DNA from: Liquidambar formosana
Lineage: Eukaryota > Streptophyta > Magnoliopsida > Saxifragales > Altingiaceae
DNA: 64,000 bases
NCBI GenBank assembly: GCA_039720395.1
Contig: JBBPBK010000050.1
Span: 162,066 to 226,065, forward strand
Direction of reading: 5' to 3'
Below the pieces are notes generated by a model. It was not told the DNA's origin. It saw nothing but the letters and a program-made list of their open reading frames with translations, and made no database searches. A program made the translations under genes and the position numbers. Shown here piece by piece: positions 1 through 9,739 of the stretch (its first letter is position 1; each line of letters begins with the position of its first letter).

Positions 1-120
1 AGTATACATGAGAAAAAACTAAAAGTTCCACTGCAAGGGACTCTAAAGGTTGCAAAAATTCCTAATAATGTCAACTTCAAAAATAAATAGGGCCTTGAAA
101 ACCATGATGAGATGACTAGA

Positions 121-430
121 GAATGTATATTATGCATGTTGTGGGATCTGATCTTCACCTTCTCTATGTATACAGCATGGGATTGTCACCTTCACAGTGA
201 ATTGTCTTCAATTTAGCCCCTTGAGTATTAAAACTTCACCATGTCAACATTCAAAATGATTTATTTTGCACTATAGAATGTTTATTATGCATGTTGTGGG
301 ATCTGATCTTCGCCTTCTCTATGTATACAGCATGGGATTGTCACCTTCATAGTGAATTGTCTTCAATTTAGCCCCTTGAGTATTACACTTCACCATCTCA
401 ACATTCAAAACAATTTATTTTGCACTATCT
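121..430. repeat. Tandem duplication, two units of about 155 bp
   Basis: Two adjacent units (121-275 and 276-430) share nearly all bases, including the run atgcatgttgtgggatctga and the later stretch ending in ttattttgcactat. A few substitutions separate them, so the duplication is fairly recent. No reading frame of note crosses it. Confidence 0.9.
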
Positions 431-1085
431 CATGTGTTCCTTGTACTACGACGAAGTGCATCACAAATCATTTTGATTTAAACAACTCGTCCATTTTATA
501 GTGACCAAATTTTTTTTACGGATTCTCAATTTTTAAAGAAAGAAACAGGGTTAGCATATTAGATATTTAAATCCCATCCAGTCAAGCTTATTATCATATA
601 GTAGTTCTTGATCCCCATTTAGATGCTTTCCACGACAAGAGTTTACTGGTTACATAATTAAATTTAATTGGAGGATGCATAGACCACCTGTTTGTTTTAC
701 AATGCAGACAAAAATTATATCTACAACACATTAGGAATAAAATATATCTGGGAGGACAATAGAGATTCAATATTTCAATTTGATATAAAACAATTTACAT
801 ACTAATTTAAAAAGAGTCTTATTAATGGAACAAGTGTTGGGTTTTGTATCAATACACTAATCATATATGAAGAAGGGAAAAAACTCAACTTTTTATTCTG
901 ATATATAGAACATGTCCACTTAAAAATAAACTTAAATTCCATCAACATAACAAACATTGAAGTCTGTAATAATAACATAAAAAAAATAAAGCAATAGTTA
1001 ATATGAGAACCGCAAAAGGACAAATAAAAAGAAGAGATACTCAAATAGATTACTCCTTACCTAATTATCAAATGATTCGATCGTG
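431..1085. other. Intergenic, no gene seen
   Basis: AT-rich sequence with short chance reading frames only. I see no motif, repeat or RNA gene that I can support. Confidence 0.6.
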
Positions 1086-1089
1086 TTAC

Positions 1090-1490
1090 TCTTCAGAGTA
1101 ATCTCTGGGACAAGAGCGATCTTGGACCAATCCTCTCCAGTTTTCCCCTCTACAGCTTCTACCCAATCCTGATCAATCTTGAATCATCAATTCCTTAGTG
1201 CAGTGAAGCGATGCTTTCCCCTCAAGCAGAGCCGACGATTTACAGAAATCTACAATCACCAACTTCTGAAGTGACATAAGATATTCCAGCCATTCTTGCA
1301 ATGCCGAGAGGTTGCAGCCATCTGAAATACATATGTACTATAGTGTTTGCAGCCCCTTAAAGCCACTGGGGCAAAGCCACCAATTGTCATGAATTTCAAA
1401 TCCACAATGCCTGAAGCCTCATCCTAAGACCTTGAATGCCTTCTTCCCACTCTGTCAAATTAAGCTTCTCACAAGATAAATAGGAAAAAT
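1090..1490 (-). pseudogene. Degenerate NLR LRR-tail fragment
   Basis: Conceptual translation of the minus strand, with frame changes, gives pieces that align with the C-terminal leucine-rich repeats of the CNL at 4,310-6,907: an EEGIQGLRM-like segment, LVALPQWL, LSALQEWLEYLMSLQ and a tail near GENWRG. Several stops and frame shifts break it, so it cannot be translated. It is the most decayed of three similar LRR tails lying in a row on the same strand (also 2,936-3,430 and the end of the intact gene), which suggests local tandem duplication followed by loss. NLR identity is by similarity to the neighbouring gene; the exact limits are uncertain. Confidence 0.75.
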
Positions 1491-2935
1491 CTCTAAAGCA
1501 GTCAGATTTTCCATAAAAAAGAGCCTATGGGGATTAAGTTTGCCTGCAAAATCAGCATGTTTGTGCAACATCATACTGTCATAGTACAGTACACGCTATA
1601 AAATTGTGGCCCAATAGGAGTATAGTACTTTGCTAAAGGATGTTCAGTTAATTACATATACCTTGAAAAGTATAAAACACACCAACACAACATTTAATTT
1701 AATATGAGTGAGTTTGTTGCCATGGAGGCAGCGATAAACAAATCAAAGAAACAATACATAGGTACAGGTTACTGAAGCATGTTTAAAACAAGAACATAGT
1801 GAAGTAAGAAAAAGTCATAAAAGCATCCACACATCACTCTAAATCTAGCAATAGCATCTCTCAACCCAAACCACAACATGATGACTGATAATCAAGACTC
1901 CAAACTGAAAGAGGTTGATATTTCACAAGCTGCATGCTCCTGCTGAAACCCTCAAGAGATCTGCAATTGTTAAATGCCCATGAGCTTACAATGTGTGAAA
2001 ACTGAAAAAATTTAAGGAAAATTTTAAGGTACAGCAAACTTTTTTTTTTTTTTAATTCTTTCTTCAGTCATTTGGAACCTGCATTTCTTACACTAAAGGA
2101 AAACAAAATTCAGTCATATGTGAATTTTGGTGCATGATCTCAGACATTTCAATGCATAGCATGGAGTTGGTTCCATCCCCGTTAATTTTCTGCACTACGG
2201 CTGCAGTGACTAATAAAATCATCAAGTCAACTTTGAAAAAGATGTAGGTTTTCATATGCAAACTATAAGATATAAAAAAAGGTCAGAATACAGTGATGTA
2301 TTTAACCATTTTAAAATGATCATAATCTTTATATGACTTCCAAGAATATATTGAAAAATCAAAACAAGGGAAACATATAATCTCTTTTAATTTTTTTTTA
2401 GATGCTGTCATGTGAAAATTTTGTCGATTTTGACCATACTTCAATTGCAGCAACACTTGCTGCCACTTTTTTTTTACAACATAGCAGGAAAGTGATTTTC
2501 AAAACATTAAAAAGAAAAATAATATTACACACACATAAATTTATTTGTGACTATACCAAAAAAAAAATTAGAACTTCAATTCAATCGAAACATTTTTCAT
2601 TGAAATTTAAATTAAATAATACTAACATTATAACAATACACGTAGGGAATGACTTATTTGCTTCAAAATGTGTTTAATCGAAATTGAAAGATTAAATGTA
2701 ATAAAATGAAAAACAATCGGGCCTGGAATGAAGAACATTCCAGCAACCTTTTTTGAAAAAAAAATTAAAAATAAAAATTTAGTTTAAACATTACATGCAG
2801 AAAATACAGAGCCCAGTAGAAAGACTAAGAAGAAAAAGAATGGAGGAAGGCTCTAAATTAATGAATAATATGAAAGATGATTGAGCATTCACAAGGCTAA
2901 ATTGAGTTGAATTTAATAATTTTTACCTCTCCTCG
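1491..2935. other. Intergenic, no gene seen
   Basis: AT-rich spacer between two NLR remnants, with oligo-A/T runs. Short reading frames (for example 2,402-2,677 plus) have low-complexity K/F/I-rich translations and no recognisable domain. Confidence 0.55.
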
Positions 2936-3430
2936 TCAAGATCCAGAATCGCTTTCTTTATTTGTTTCTTCCTCATCGGAGATTATTGGGTCAAGAGTAA
3001 TATTTGGGACATGAGCAATCTTGGGCCAATCCTCTCCAGATTCCCGTTGACATCTTCCACTTAAATCAGGACAACCTTCAATCTTCAATTCTCTTAGTGC
3101 GGTGAGGCGATGCATCCCCTCCGGCAAAGCGCATAATTCAGGGCAGTTAATAATCTGAAGTTTCACTGAAGTGACGTCAGATTTTGCAGCCACTCCGGCA
3201 GTTCCACGAGATTACGGCAATTTCCAATGTATAGTTGCTGTAGAGTGCTTGCAGGTCCCTGAATCCATTGGGGGAAAGTCACCAACTGCGAACAATTTAA
3301 AATCATCAAGGATCGAAGGTTCAACTTCACGCCTTGAATGTCTTCTTCCAACTTCCAAATGAGCTTTTCACAGTCACTAATACACAAATTCTGTAATGCG
3401 GTTAGGTTTCTCATAGTGCATCTCATTCCA
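2936..3430 (-). pseudogene. NLR LRR-tail fragment with frameshift
   Basis: This minus-strand piece encodes the last LRRs of a CNL-type resistance protein. It reads MRNLTALQNL, then LVTFPQWIQG and ELPEWLQNLTSLQ, then after a shift of frame near 3,165 NCPELCALPEGMH and the family's usual tail SGEDWPKIAHVP. The intact neighbour has the same order (LTSLQ followed directly by the next repeat and GEDWPYIAHVP), so one base gained or lost at the TSLQ codons breaks the frame. There is no NB-ARC domain upstream. A splice-acceptor-like ttgcag lies just before the homologous part. It corresponds closely to the tail missing from the truncated CNL at 23,930, so the two may derive from related genes (inference). 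Confidence 0.85.
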
Positions 3431-3582
3431 CGAGACCTGCAATTCAAATGAAAAAAAAAAAAACCAAGGAAAAGGAAAAAGTCCAAATTCTGTGAAAAAG
3501 CCACCCCAAATTTTCCAACACACACATACGGAGTATATTTATATGTAAGAATACCAAAGAAAAAGAATATATATAGAAGCCC

Positions 3583-3584
<2 letters not shown>

Positions 3585-3614
<30 letters not shown>
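3585..3614. repeat. (TA)n microsatellite
   Basis: About 15 uninterrupted TA units followed by a T run. Simple sequence, no gene. Confidence 0.9.
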
Positions 3615-3622
<8 letters not shown>

Positions 3623-3766
3623 TTTTGCGTAAGTTAGAACCCCAATTTGATCTAAAACACATGCATTCCCATTTCCCACTACAACAACATATAAGGGGAA
3701 GAAAGGCATAAATTTTTTAATTTGCTGCAAAAATATGTTTAATGGAATTGGAAGTATTAAATTTAA

Positions 3767-4011
3767 GGGTAAATTACAATTTGCCTCCTTCAAGTTTAAG
3801 CCGATTTCAACAAACCCCCCTATAGTTTAAAACCAGACAAATGACTACACACATTTTGCAAAAAATGTTGCTTTGCCCCCTTCTGTTGATGACGTGTCAA
3901 TTAAATGGATTGCCACGTGTCATGTGCAAGGGAGCAAAATGTAATTTATGAACTGTAAGAGGGTTTGCTAAAAATGGCTCAAACTTTAAGGGGGTAAAGT
4001 GTATTTTATCC
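3767..4011. mobile_element. Palindromic MULE-type MITE with 9-bp target duplication
   Basis: The 245-bp stretch begins gggtaaattacaatttgcct. Its other end, read on the minus strand, begins ggataaaatacactttaccc, and the two arms pair imperfectly for about 60 bases. The 9-mer taaatttaa occurs directly on both sides (3,758-3,766 and 4,012-4,020). A 9-bp duplication plus inverted ends fits a non-autonomous Mutator-like foldback element. It has no coding capacity. The duplicated 9-mer is AT-rich and nearly palindromic, so a chance match is not excluded. Confidence 0.75.
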
Positions 4012-4309
4012 TAAATTTAATCAAAACAACGTACAAGCATTCACTAGTATCTTTTCAGAACAAAACATAGACATTAAATGCATCGGGCCCAAGTTAACTA
4101 ATAAATATGACAGCTACATAATGAAATATAAATACAAACTTAAGGAGAAGAAAAAGAATGGAGAAGACTAAGATGATTTGAATATTGTTAAGTGTTTATC
4201 TTAACCCAGCAATGCGCCAAGCTAGTTGGGATACTATGATCTTTATGACGCTTCGACTCTTTCCAAAAATATAAAAAAAAATCTTACCTCTGCAAGATGC
4301 AGAATTAAT

Positions 4310-6907
4310 TCATTGGCTCGTTTCTTCGGTTATGCCATCAAGATGAAGCTTTGGGACATGAGCAATGTAAGGCCAATCCTCTCCAGATTCCCATTGGCAT
4401 CTTCTCATCAATCTAGGGCAGCTTTCAATCTGCAATTCTCTTAATGCGGTGAGGCAAGGCATCCAGTTCGGCATAGCCTGCAGTTTAGTGCATTTTCTCA
4501 TCAAAAGGGTCTGAAGCGATGTGAAATCTTGCAGCCACTCTGGCAGTGCCGTGAGAGAGGTCAACCATTTAATGTTTAGGTACTGCATAGTCTTTGCAGA
4601 CCCTCGAATCCATAGGGGCAAATCCACCAAATCTAGAAAATAATCAATCTCCAACCTTCGAAGGCTCAAGTTGAGGCCTTGAATGTCTTCTTCCGACCGC
4701 ATTAGCATTTCACAATTCCAAATATACAGTTTCTCTAACGTGGTTAGATTTCTCATACCATGTGGAGAAATCTCCTTCAGTCTTACACATTCATAAATCT
4801 CCAATGTCCGAAGGTTGGTGAGGTCTTGCATCCCTTTACCCAAAGATTTGAGATTATAACTACTATAAATCCCCAAGTGTTGAAGAGATTTTAAGCGTCC
4901 AATTCCTTCCTCCGGCAAAATCTCCTCACGAGTGGAAAATGACAAGAGCTTGAGGCCTATCAAGTTCCCAATGTCTCTCGGCAAGCTCTGAAGACTCATA
5001 CAAAAAGCTATGTCTAAAGCTTGCAAATTGTACAACTTGCAAATGGAATCAGGGAGTCTTTTAATGCTACGATTGTTATGTAGATTAAGATATCCCAAAT
5101 GCTTTAAGCTACCAAGGGAAGTGGGCAACTCCTCAAAACTTGAATTACTCAAATCTAGCATCCGTAGATACTTGAATCTTGTGATACATATTTTCGGAAA
5201 GGATTTTTCTTTCGGCCCCACCTGCGGATTTGGAAACATAATGGTTCGCAGATTGTCTAGCTTGAGTAGGTATTTTGAAACTCCCAGGTCAAGCAAATTG
5301 CTATCACAAAATGATATGTGTCGAATCTTTTTAGAAGAAATATTTTGTGTCAGACAATTCGAGAACTCACTCTGTGTCACTGATAGTGCAAGATCGTGTA
5401 TCAAATCGTGCATTTTAAAACAGAAATTCGTGGCGAATACTTCAGATTCTTGAAAAAAAGATCTCAACAGTAGCTCCTTGACATATTGTTGGCCAACATC
5501 TTCTAAATTTTGGTTTGCATTGGATGACTTGATCAACCCTTGTGCTATCCACAGTGGGATCAAGTGTTGACTATTGAACATATGATCTTTCGGGAATAAT
5601 GAACAATAGGAAAAACATTGTTTCAAATATGATGGCAGTGCATCATAGCTCAATTTCAATGCCGGTAGAATGTGATTTTCTGTTTGTTCTATTTCCCATA
5701 TCTCACTATATTTTATATGCATCCAATCATATTCATCGATTTTCGAATAGAGAAGACCCCCCAAAGTCCTAATAGCTAGGGGAACTCCTCCGCACTTCTT
5801 CATAATTTCTTCCCCAATTTCTATTAGGTTTGGATACTTTGTCTCGTCCCCTTCTTTGAATGCCAGTTTCTGAAACAAAAACAAACTGTCCTTGTGGGAA
5901 AGAACGGTTAAGTTGTATGGACCAATCGTGCCTATAATAGAAGCAACTGACTGACTTCGTGTGGTCACAACGATTTTACTCCCGTCGGCACCCCCCAATA
6001 GCAATTCTCTCAACTTCATCCATTTTTCCCGATCTTGGTTCCATACATCATCCAAGATGAGTAAAAAAATCTTACCAAACAAAGTACTTCGCAAAAGATA
6101 TTGCAATTTATCAATTGATGAGTCACTAAGACTTTGATCGAAGTTCGAGTCATTACAATTTTCACCAATTTTAGAAGATTTAATAATTTCTTTTGCCAAC
6201 TTTGCAACATCAAAGTCATCCGAGACACATACCCATATTTTTATGTCAAAATGCGAGACAACCCTCTCATCATTGTACACCAATTTGGTAAGGGCTGTCT
6301 TCCCGAGACCTCCAATTCCAACAATGGGAATAACAGGGATATCCTTTCCATCACCTGGGGCCATTAATAGTCCTACAATATGTTCTTTGTCATGGTCTCT
6401 TGCGATAATTTCCGAAGGAAGGACAAAGGAGTGGGTCATCTCCCTCTCCCCGTGCACGACACGCGTATCTTCACATCGCTCCGTGAGATGAAACTCAGCC
6501 TTTTCAGCCGCAATTTCTTTAAATCTCTGCTTAATCCCTTTGATTTTGTGACCCATCTTAAAACGGAATGAAAGGGAATTTGAAGATGAAAATAATTTGC
6601 GTACCTCTCCTGTAATCCCTCCACGGTTGGCAACTTGGCTCCGTAAAGCTTCGTAATGAAATTCATCAAGCACATCGTCTGCATCGTACAAAGCGTCTTT
6701 AAGCTTCCCTAGCCAGTCCCTTAGCTGATTGTTCTTTGCCTGCTTCTCCTCTGTGTCTAAGAGCACGGATTGGATGGCGGATATGGTGCTCTTAAGCTTG
6801 TCCACCTCGCTTTCCACACCCCATGACAACCAAACTTCTTGGAGAGTGAGGGAGCCTACCTTCCCCAAAACTTTGTCAGCAATGTTGAAGAGAAACTTCT
6901 CCGCCAT
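4310..6907 (-). CDS. CC-NB-LRR (CNL) disease resistance protein, RGA-like, intact
   Basis: Intracellular immune receptor of the coiled-coil NLR class; members sense pathogen effectors and trigger defence when the NB-ARC switch exchanges ADP for ATP. The single uninterrupted exon gives 865 residues. An Rx-type coiled coil (about 1-140) carries DALYDADDVLDEF. The P-loop GIGGLGKT is at 197-204, RNBS-A (IKIWVCVSDDFD) near 222-233, kinase-2 LLILDDVW at 282-289, RNBS-B GSKIVVTTRS near 309-318, GLPL (CGGVPLAI) near 372-379, RNBS-D CFSYCSLFPKD near 431-441, and MHD at 499-501. LRRs fill about 540-865, ending in the family tail GEDWPYIAHVP. All nucleotide-binding motifs look functional. One oddity is IIAR at 167-170, where its paralogue has VIGR. 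The start ATG gives the usual MAE-type N terminus. It is about 65-70% like the CNL at 23,930 by eye, and lies among LRR-tail pseudogenes, typical of a resistance cluster. Confidence 0.95.
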   Translation of the reverse strand: MAEKFLFNIADKVLGKVGSLTLQEVWLSWGVESEVDKLKSTISAIQSVLLDTEEKQAKNNQLRDWLGKLKDALYDADDVLDEFHYEALRSQVANRGGITGEVRKLFSSSNSLSFRFKMGHKIKGIKQRFKEIAAEKAEFHLTERCEDTRVVHGEREMTHSFVLPSEIIARDHDKEHIVGLLMAPGDGKDIPVIPIVGIGGLGKTALTKLVYNDERVVSHFDIKIWVCVSDDFDVAKLAKEIIKSSKIGENCNDSNFDQSLSDSSIDKLQYLLRSTLFGKIFLLILDDVWNQDREKWMKLRELLLGGADGSKIVVTTRSQSVASIIGTIGPYNLTVLSHKDSLFLFQKLAFKEGDETKYPNLIEIGEEIMKKCGGVPLAIRTLGGLLYSKIDEYDWMHIKYSEIWEIEQTENHILPALKLSYDALPSYLKQCFSYCSLFPKDHMFNSQHLIPLWIAQGLIKSSNANQNLEDVGQQYVKELLLRSFFQESEVFATNFCFKMHDLIHDLALSVTQSEFSNCLTQNISSKKIRHISFCDSNLLDLGVSKYLLKLDNLRTIMFPNPQVGPKEKSFPKICITRFKYLRMLDLSNSSFEELPTSLGSLKHLGYLNLHNNRSIKRLPDSICKLYNLQALDIAFCMSLQSLPRDIGNLIGLKLLSFSTREEILPEEGIGRLKSLQHLGIYSSYNLKSLGKGMQDLTNLRTLEIYECVRLKEISPHGMRNLTTLEKLYIWNCEMLMRSEEDIQGLNLSLRRLEIDYFLDLVDLPLWIRGSAKTMQYLNIKWLTSLTALPEWLQDFTSLQTLLMRKCTKLQAMPNWMPCLTALRELQIESCPRLMRRCQWESGEDWPYIAHVPKLHLDGITEETSQ

Positions 6908-7035
6908 GTTCTGGAGGAGATGTTAAGTAAAAATGTGGCGTATGGTGAAGGGTGCCAACGGAAATGATCTGCAAACTGATATTTGGTCTTGGTCTTGGTC
7001 TTCGTCTTCGTCTTCAGATCTTCGTCTTTTTATAG
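6908..7035 (-). promoter_or_regulatory. Putative core promoter and leader of the CNL gene
   Basis: On the minus strand a TATA-like ctataaaaag (7,026-7,035) lies about 120 bases before the ATG. The region between contains a short GAAGAC/GAC-rich tract (plus-strand repeats of cttggtcttcgtctt). The spacing suits a plant TATA box with a leader of roughly 90 bases. Inference from motif and distance only. Confidence 0.5.
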
Positions 7036-7355
7036 TTATTTATTGTTTGTTTTTTTCTGAGTGGAAGACTTTGGTTCCATGAATACCCGACTTATATTTT
7101 TCTTTAGCGGCCTGTTTGTTGGCCAACTGGAAATTAAACCATTTAAGAAATTTTACATAAAATGGAAGCATAAATCTATCACATTGAATTAGAATATTTT
7201 AAAGAGTAAGGCTATTGTCACCACATAAAGTACTCAAAGTCTCTCATTAGTTTATACTTTTTGAGGTTTTATGAAAAACATAAAAAGTTTTTACGAAAAC
7301 TAATAGCATTGTTCACTAGAAAACATCATTCTGAACAACTTTGTAAAAGAAATTT

Positions 7356-7769
7356 GGGTTAATGACAGTTTAATACCTTCAACTTTTAGGGTAGTTTCAA
7401 TTTGGTCCATAAACTTAGAATTGTCTCAATTTAGTGACAACTTTTCAACTTTTGTTCCAATGTGGGACAGGGGCTAACGTCCGTTAGCCTTGTGGATGGA
7501 AAACGCACGTGAGCTTCACATGCGGCTGAGGTGGATCTGACTTGGCTTCCACGTGGGCTTCCCGCCCAAAAGCATACCTTGTGCTTCTCACGTGAGATGA
7601 GGACCACCCTTTTTGAGGGTTTTGACCGAAATGGAAGCCCTGTTCAGCTCTTCTTCTCCTTCTCTTCTTCACATCACGATCTCACAAGAGCCCCGAATCA
7701 GAGCTCCTTCTCCTCTTCTTCACGATCTCTCGCAATTGGAAATCAGCTCTTCCCCCAAATCTTCCACAC
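7356..7769. repeat. Left terminal inverted repeat of the MULE
   Basis: About 414 bases, matching the complement of 16,389-16,800. It contains cacgtg/cacgtgagc-like ACGT cores and a CT-rich stretch (ttcttctccttctcttcttc) near the inner end. Transcription of the GRF ORF probably starts in or just after it, as its leader exon lies immediately inside. Confidence 0.95.
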
Positions 7770-7902
7770 GATCTCTCGCGATTGGAAGCCAATCTTCCCC
7801 AAAATTCTCCAGATCGACACGAAAAGTGGTACGTTATTGATCGTTCAAAACCCTAGAGGCTTTTGTGGCTATTACTAATTTTCTTCACCATTTCCATATC
7901 AG

Positions 7903-8244
7903 ATGGATGCTCACGAGGCTACCCAATGCTACTATGGAAGAAGGGCAAAGCTTTCGACATCATGGACTGATCACAATCCTGGTCGTAGGTTCTTCGGTTG
8001 TCCAAACTACTCTTCGAATGGTTGTAGGTATTTTGGATGGTTTGATCCACCATTGTGTCCACGTGCTAGGCAAATTATACCGAGGCTGTTAAGGAAGCTG
8101 GATGTATACCGTGGAAGGGAGAAACTGTATTGGGGATGCATCATAGTCTCATGGTTGATTACCATTGTCGTGATCTTGATTTGTTTGGTTATTGTATATA
8201 GTAAACCCAAAACCATGAATGGGGGTATGCGTAGCTTACCATGA
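7903..8244 (+). CDS. GRF-type zinc finger protein with C-terminal membrane segment (in MULE)
   Basis: A 113-residue protein. The N-terminal half has a plant GRF-type zinc finger: candidate ligands Cys9, Cys33, Cys41 and Cys52, with the NPGRRFFGC core and the aromatic run CRYFGWFD. A basic linker follows (RARQIIPRLLRKLD), then one hydrophobic segment (about residues 78-98, IIVSWLITIVVILICLVIVY) and a short polar tail. GRF fingers bind single-stranded nucleic acid in some proteins; the role of this small membrane version is unknown to me. The ATG follows directly after a splice acceptor (tatcag, 7,901-7,902). A donor gtacgt at 7,829 gives a 74-base intron in the leader. It reads inward from the left TIR of the MULE. 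It could be an accessory gene of the element or a captured host gene. Confidence 0.8.
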   Translation: MDAHEATQCYYGRRAKLSTSWTDHNPGRRFFGCPNYSSNGCRYFGWFDPPLCPRARQIIPRLLRKLDVYRGREKLYWGCIIVSWLITIVVILICLVIVYSKPKTMNGGMRSLP

Positions 8245-8584
8245 AAGTTAGAATGTTAGCGTGTTTGTAGGATGTCCTATATGTGGGCAATTTTTGTTTA
8301 TTTATTGTGTTAGGGTGGATGTTGGATGTCATGTATTTGGGCAGTTTTTGTTGTGTAAGACCCTCTTGTTGTGATATTGATCTAAATTAATGGGAAATGT
8401 ACCAATTGGCAATATGTATGTTGAATGTTTATGATGAATAATTGCAAACCATATAAGCATTTCTAACCATGGCAATAGTTGGGAGAGTTTAATACTGTGA
8501 AAGAGCCCTTTGAATGAATTTAATGCTCAAAATCACAAAATCATAATGAAACAAGTATTGGTTATAATGAATTCAGAGAAATTA

Positions 8585-8895
8585 TAGTCGACTATAAGCT
8601 GATTATAGTCGACTATATCAGACATAATTAAATTGATTTCTCATCATTGACTACAGTTGACTATAAGTTTTTGTTCTCGGCTATAACAAACAGAAAATTC
8701 GTTTCAGTTACAACAGCATTTATAGTCGACTATAACCCGAATATAGTCGACTACATCAGACAGAGAGTTGAAGTGATAGTTGACCATGAGCCATAGTCGA
8801 CTATAAGCATGTTATATTTGACTATAACAAACAGAAAGTTGGTTTCTGTTACCGGATCCTTTATAGTCGACTATAGCCGGTTTATAGTCGACTAT
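8585..8895. repeat. Palindrome array (tatagtcgactata), left block
   Basis: At least eight full or partial copies of the 14-mer palindrome tatagtcgactata, often in pairs about 15-20 bases apart and followed by aacaaacagaaa. The same motif fills 11,270-11,960, so the two blocks bracket the minus-strand ORF at 9,236-10,774. No coding function. Confidence 0.9.
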
Positions 8896-9235
8896 ATCAG
8901 TCAGAAAATGTCCATACTTAATGTTTTGTTGGAAAATTATCGTTTAAGTCGGTGGTATCAACTTAGGTCATTTCGAATAAGATGTTACCATAGTAATAAT
9001 CGATAAAAGATAGTTATAATAATATATAAAAGATAGTCATTAAATCATTCATTTCATTGAACATGAATTTATGTACACCAATATGGTAATCATTTGTGCC
9101 TCATGTACATCAAAAAGTGCTATATCCAACAAAAAGCTAACATCTAAAAAATATATCCAACCACTGTGAACAGAGTTTTTAACACATCATCTAACAGCCA
9201 ACAAATATATCCAACAAAAAGCTACCAACAAAAAG

Positions 9236-9739
9236 CTACTCATCATCAATAACAATGTGGTCAACAAGAGCAGGAGCATTGTTCTCCCCTGGAGGCGGAG
9301 GTGGAGGAGGTGGTGGAGGTGGAGGTGCATTCGGTCTTGCATATCGCTCTATGGCAGTCAGTGAAGCTCGTACGGTGCGGATGTCGGTTTCACTCCGGGC
9401 CAAACGACTATCCACTTTGCTGGTGAAGATGTCTCCATAACGCTTGATGGTGTCCAAGTCATTTTCTATCTGAATCTGCCTATCCTCAACAGCAGAGAGT
9501 CGCCTCCCAACATCATCTAAACCCTTAGTCATTGAAGCTTCAACTCTAGCAAAGGCATTTAGAATAGTATGCTGAAGGCTGGGTTCAGGCTGAGGTGGTG
9601 CCACGGGCTCCTCGTGTGGCTGGGGGGGCTCAAAATTGGGGATTTGATCATGTTGCTGCCCCTCATCCTGTCCCTCTGGGTGCTGCTCAATGGGGACCTC
9701 ATCTTGTACTAGGACATTTCCTGCATGCACTGGTTCACG
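9236..9739 (-). pseudogene. C-terminal continuation of the transposon-associated ORF, after an in-frame TGA
   Basis: This stretch continues in the same frame as the ORF ending at 9,740, with no frame change, directly after the TGA. It encodes about 165 residues: an acidic, Q/P-rich linker, a heptad-like region (DVGRRLSAVEDRQIQIENDL) likely to form a coiled coil, a run of 12 or more prolines, and an acidic end. Members of this plant family commonly have such a charged coiled-coil plus proline tail after the conserved domain, so the stop most likely truncates a protein of about 510 residues. An ATG at 9,730 could restart translation, but I see no reason to prefer that. Confidence 0.65.
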
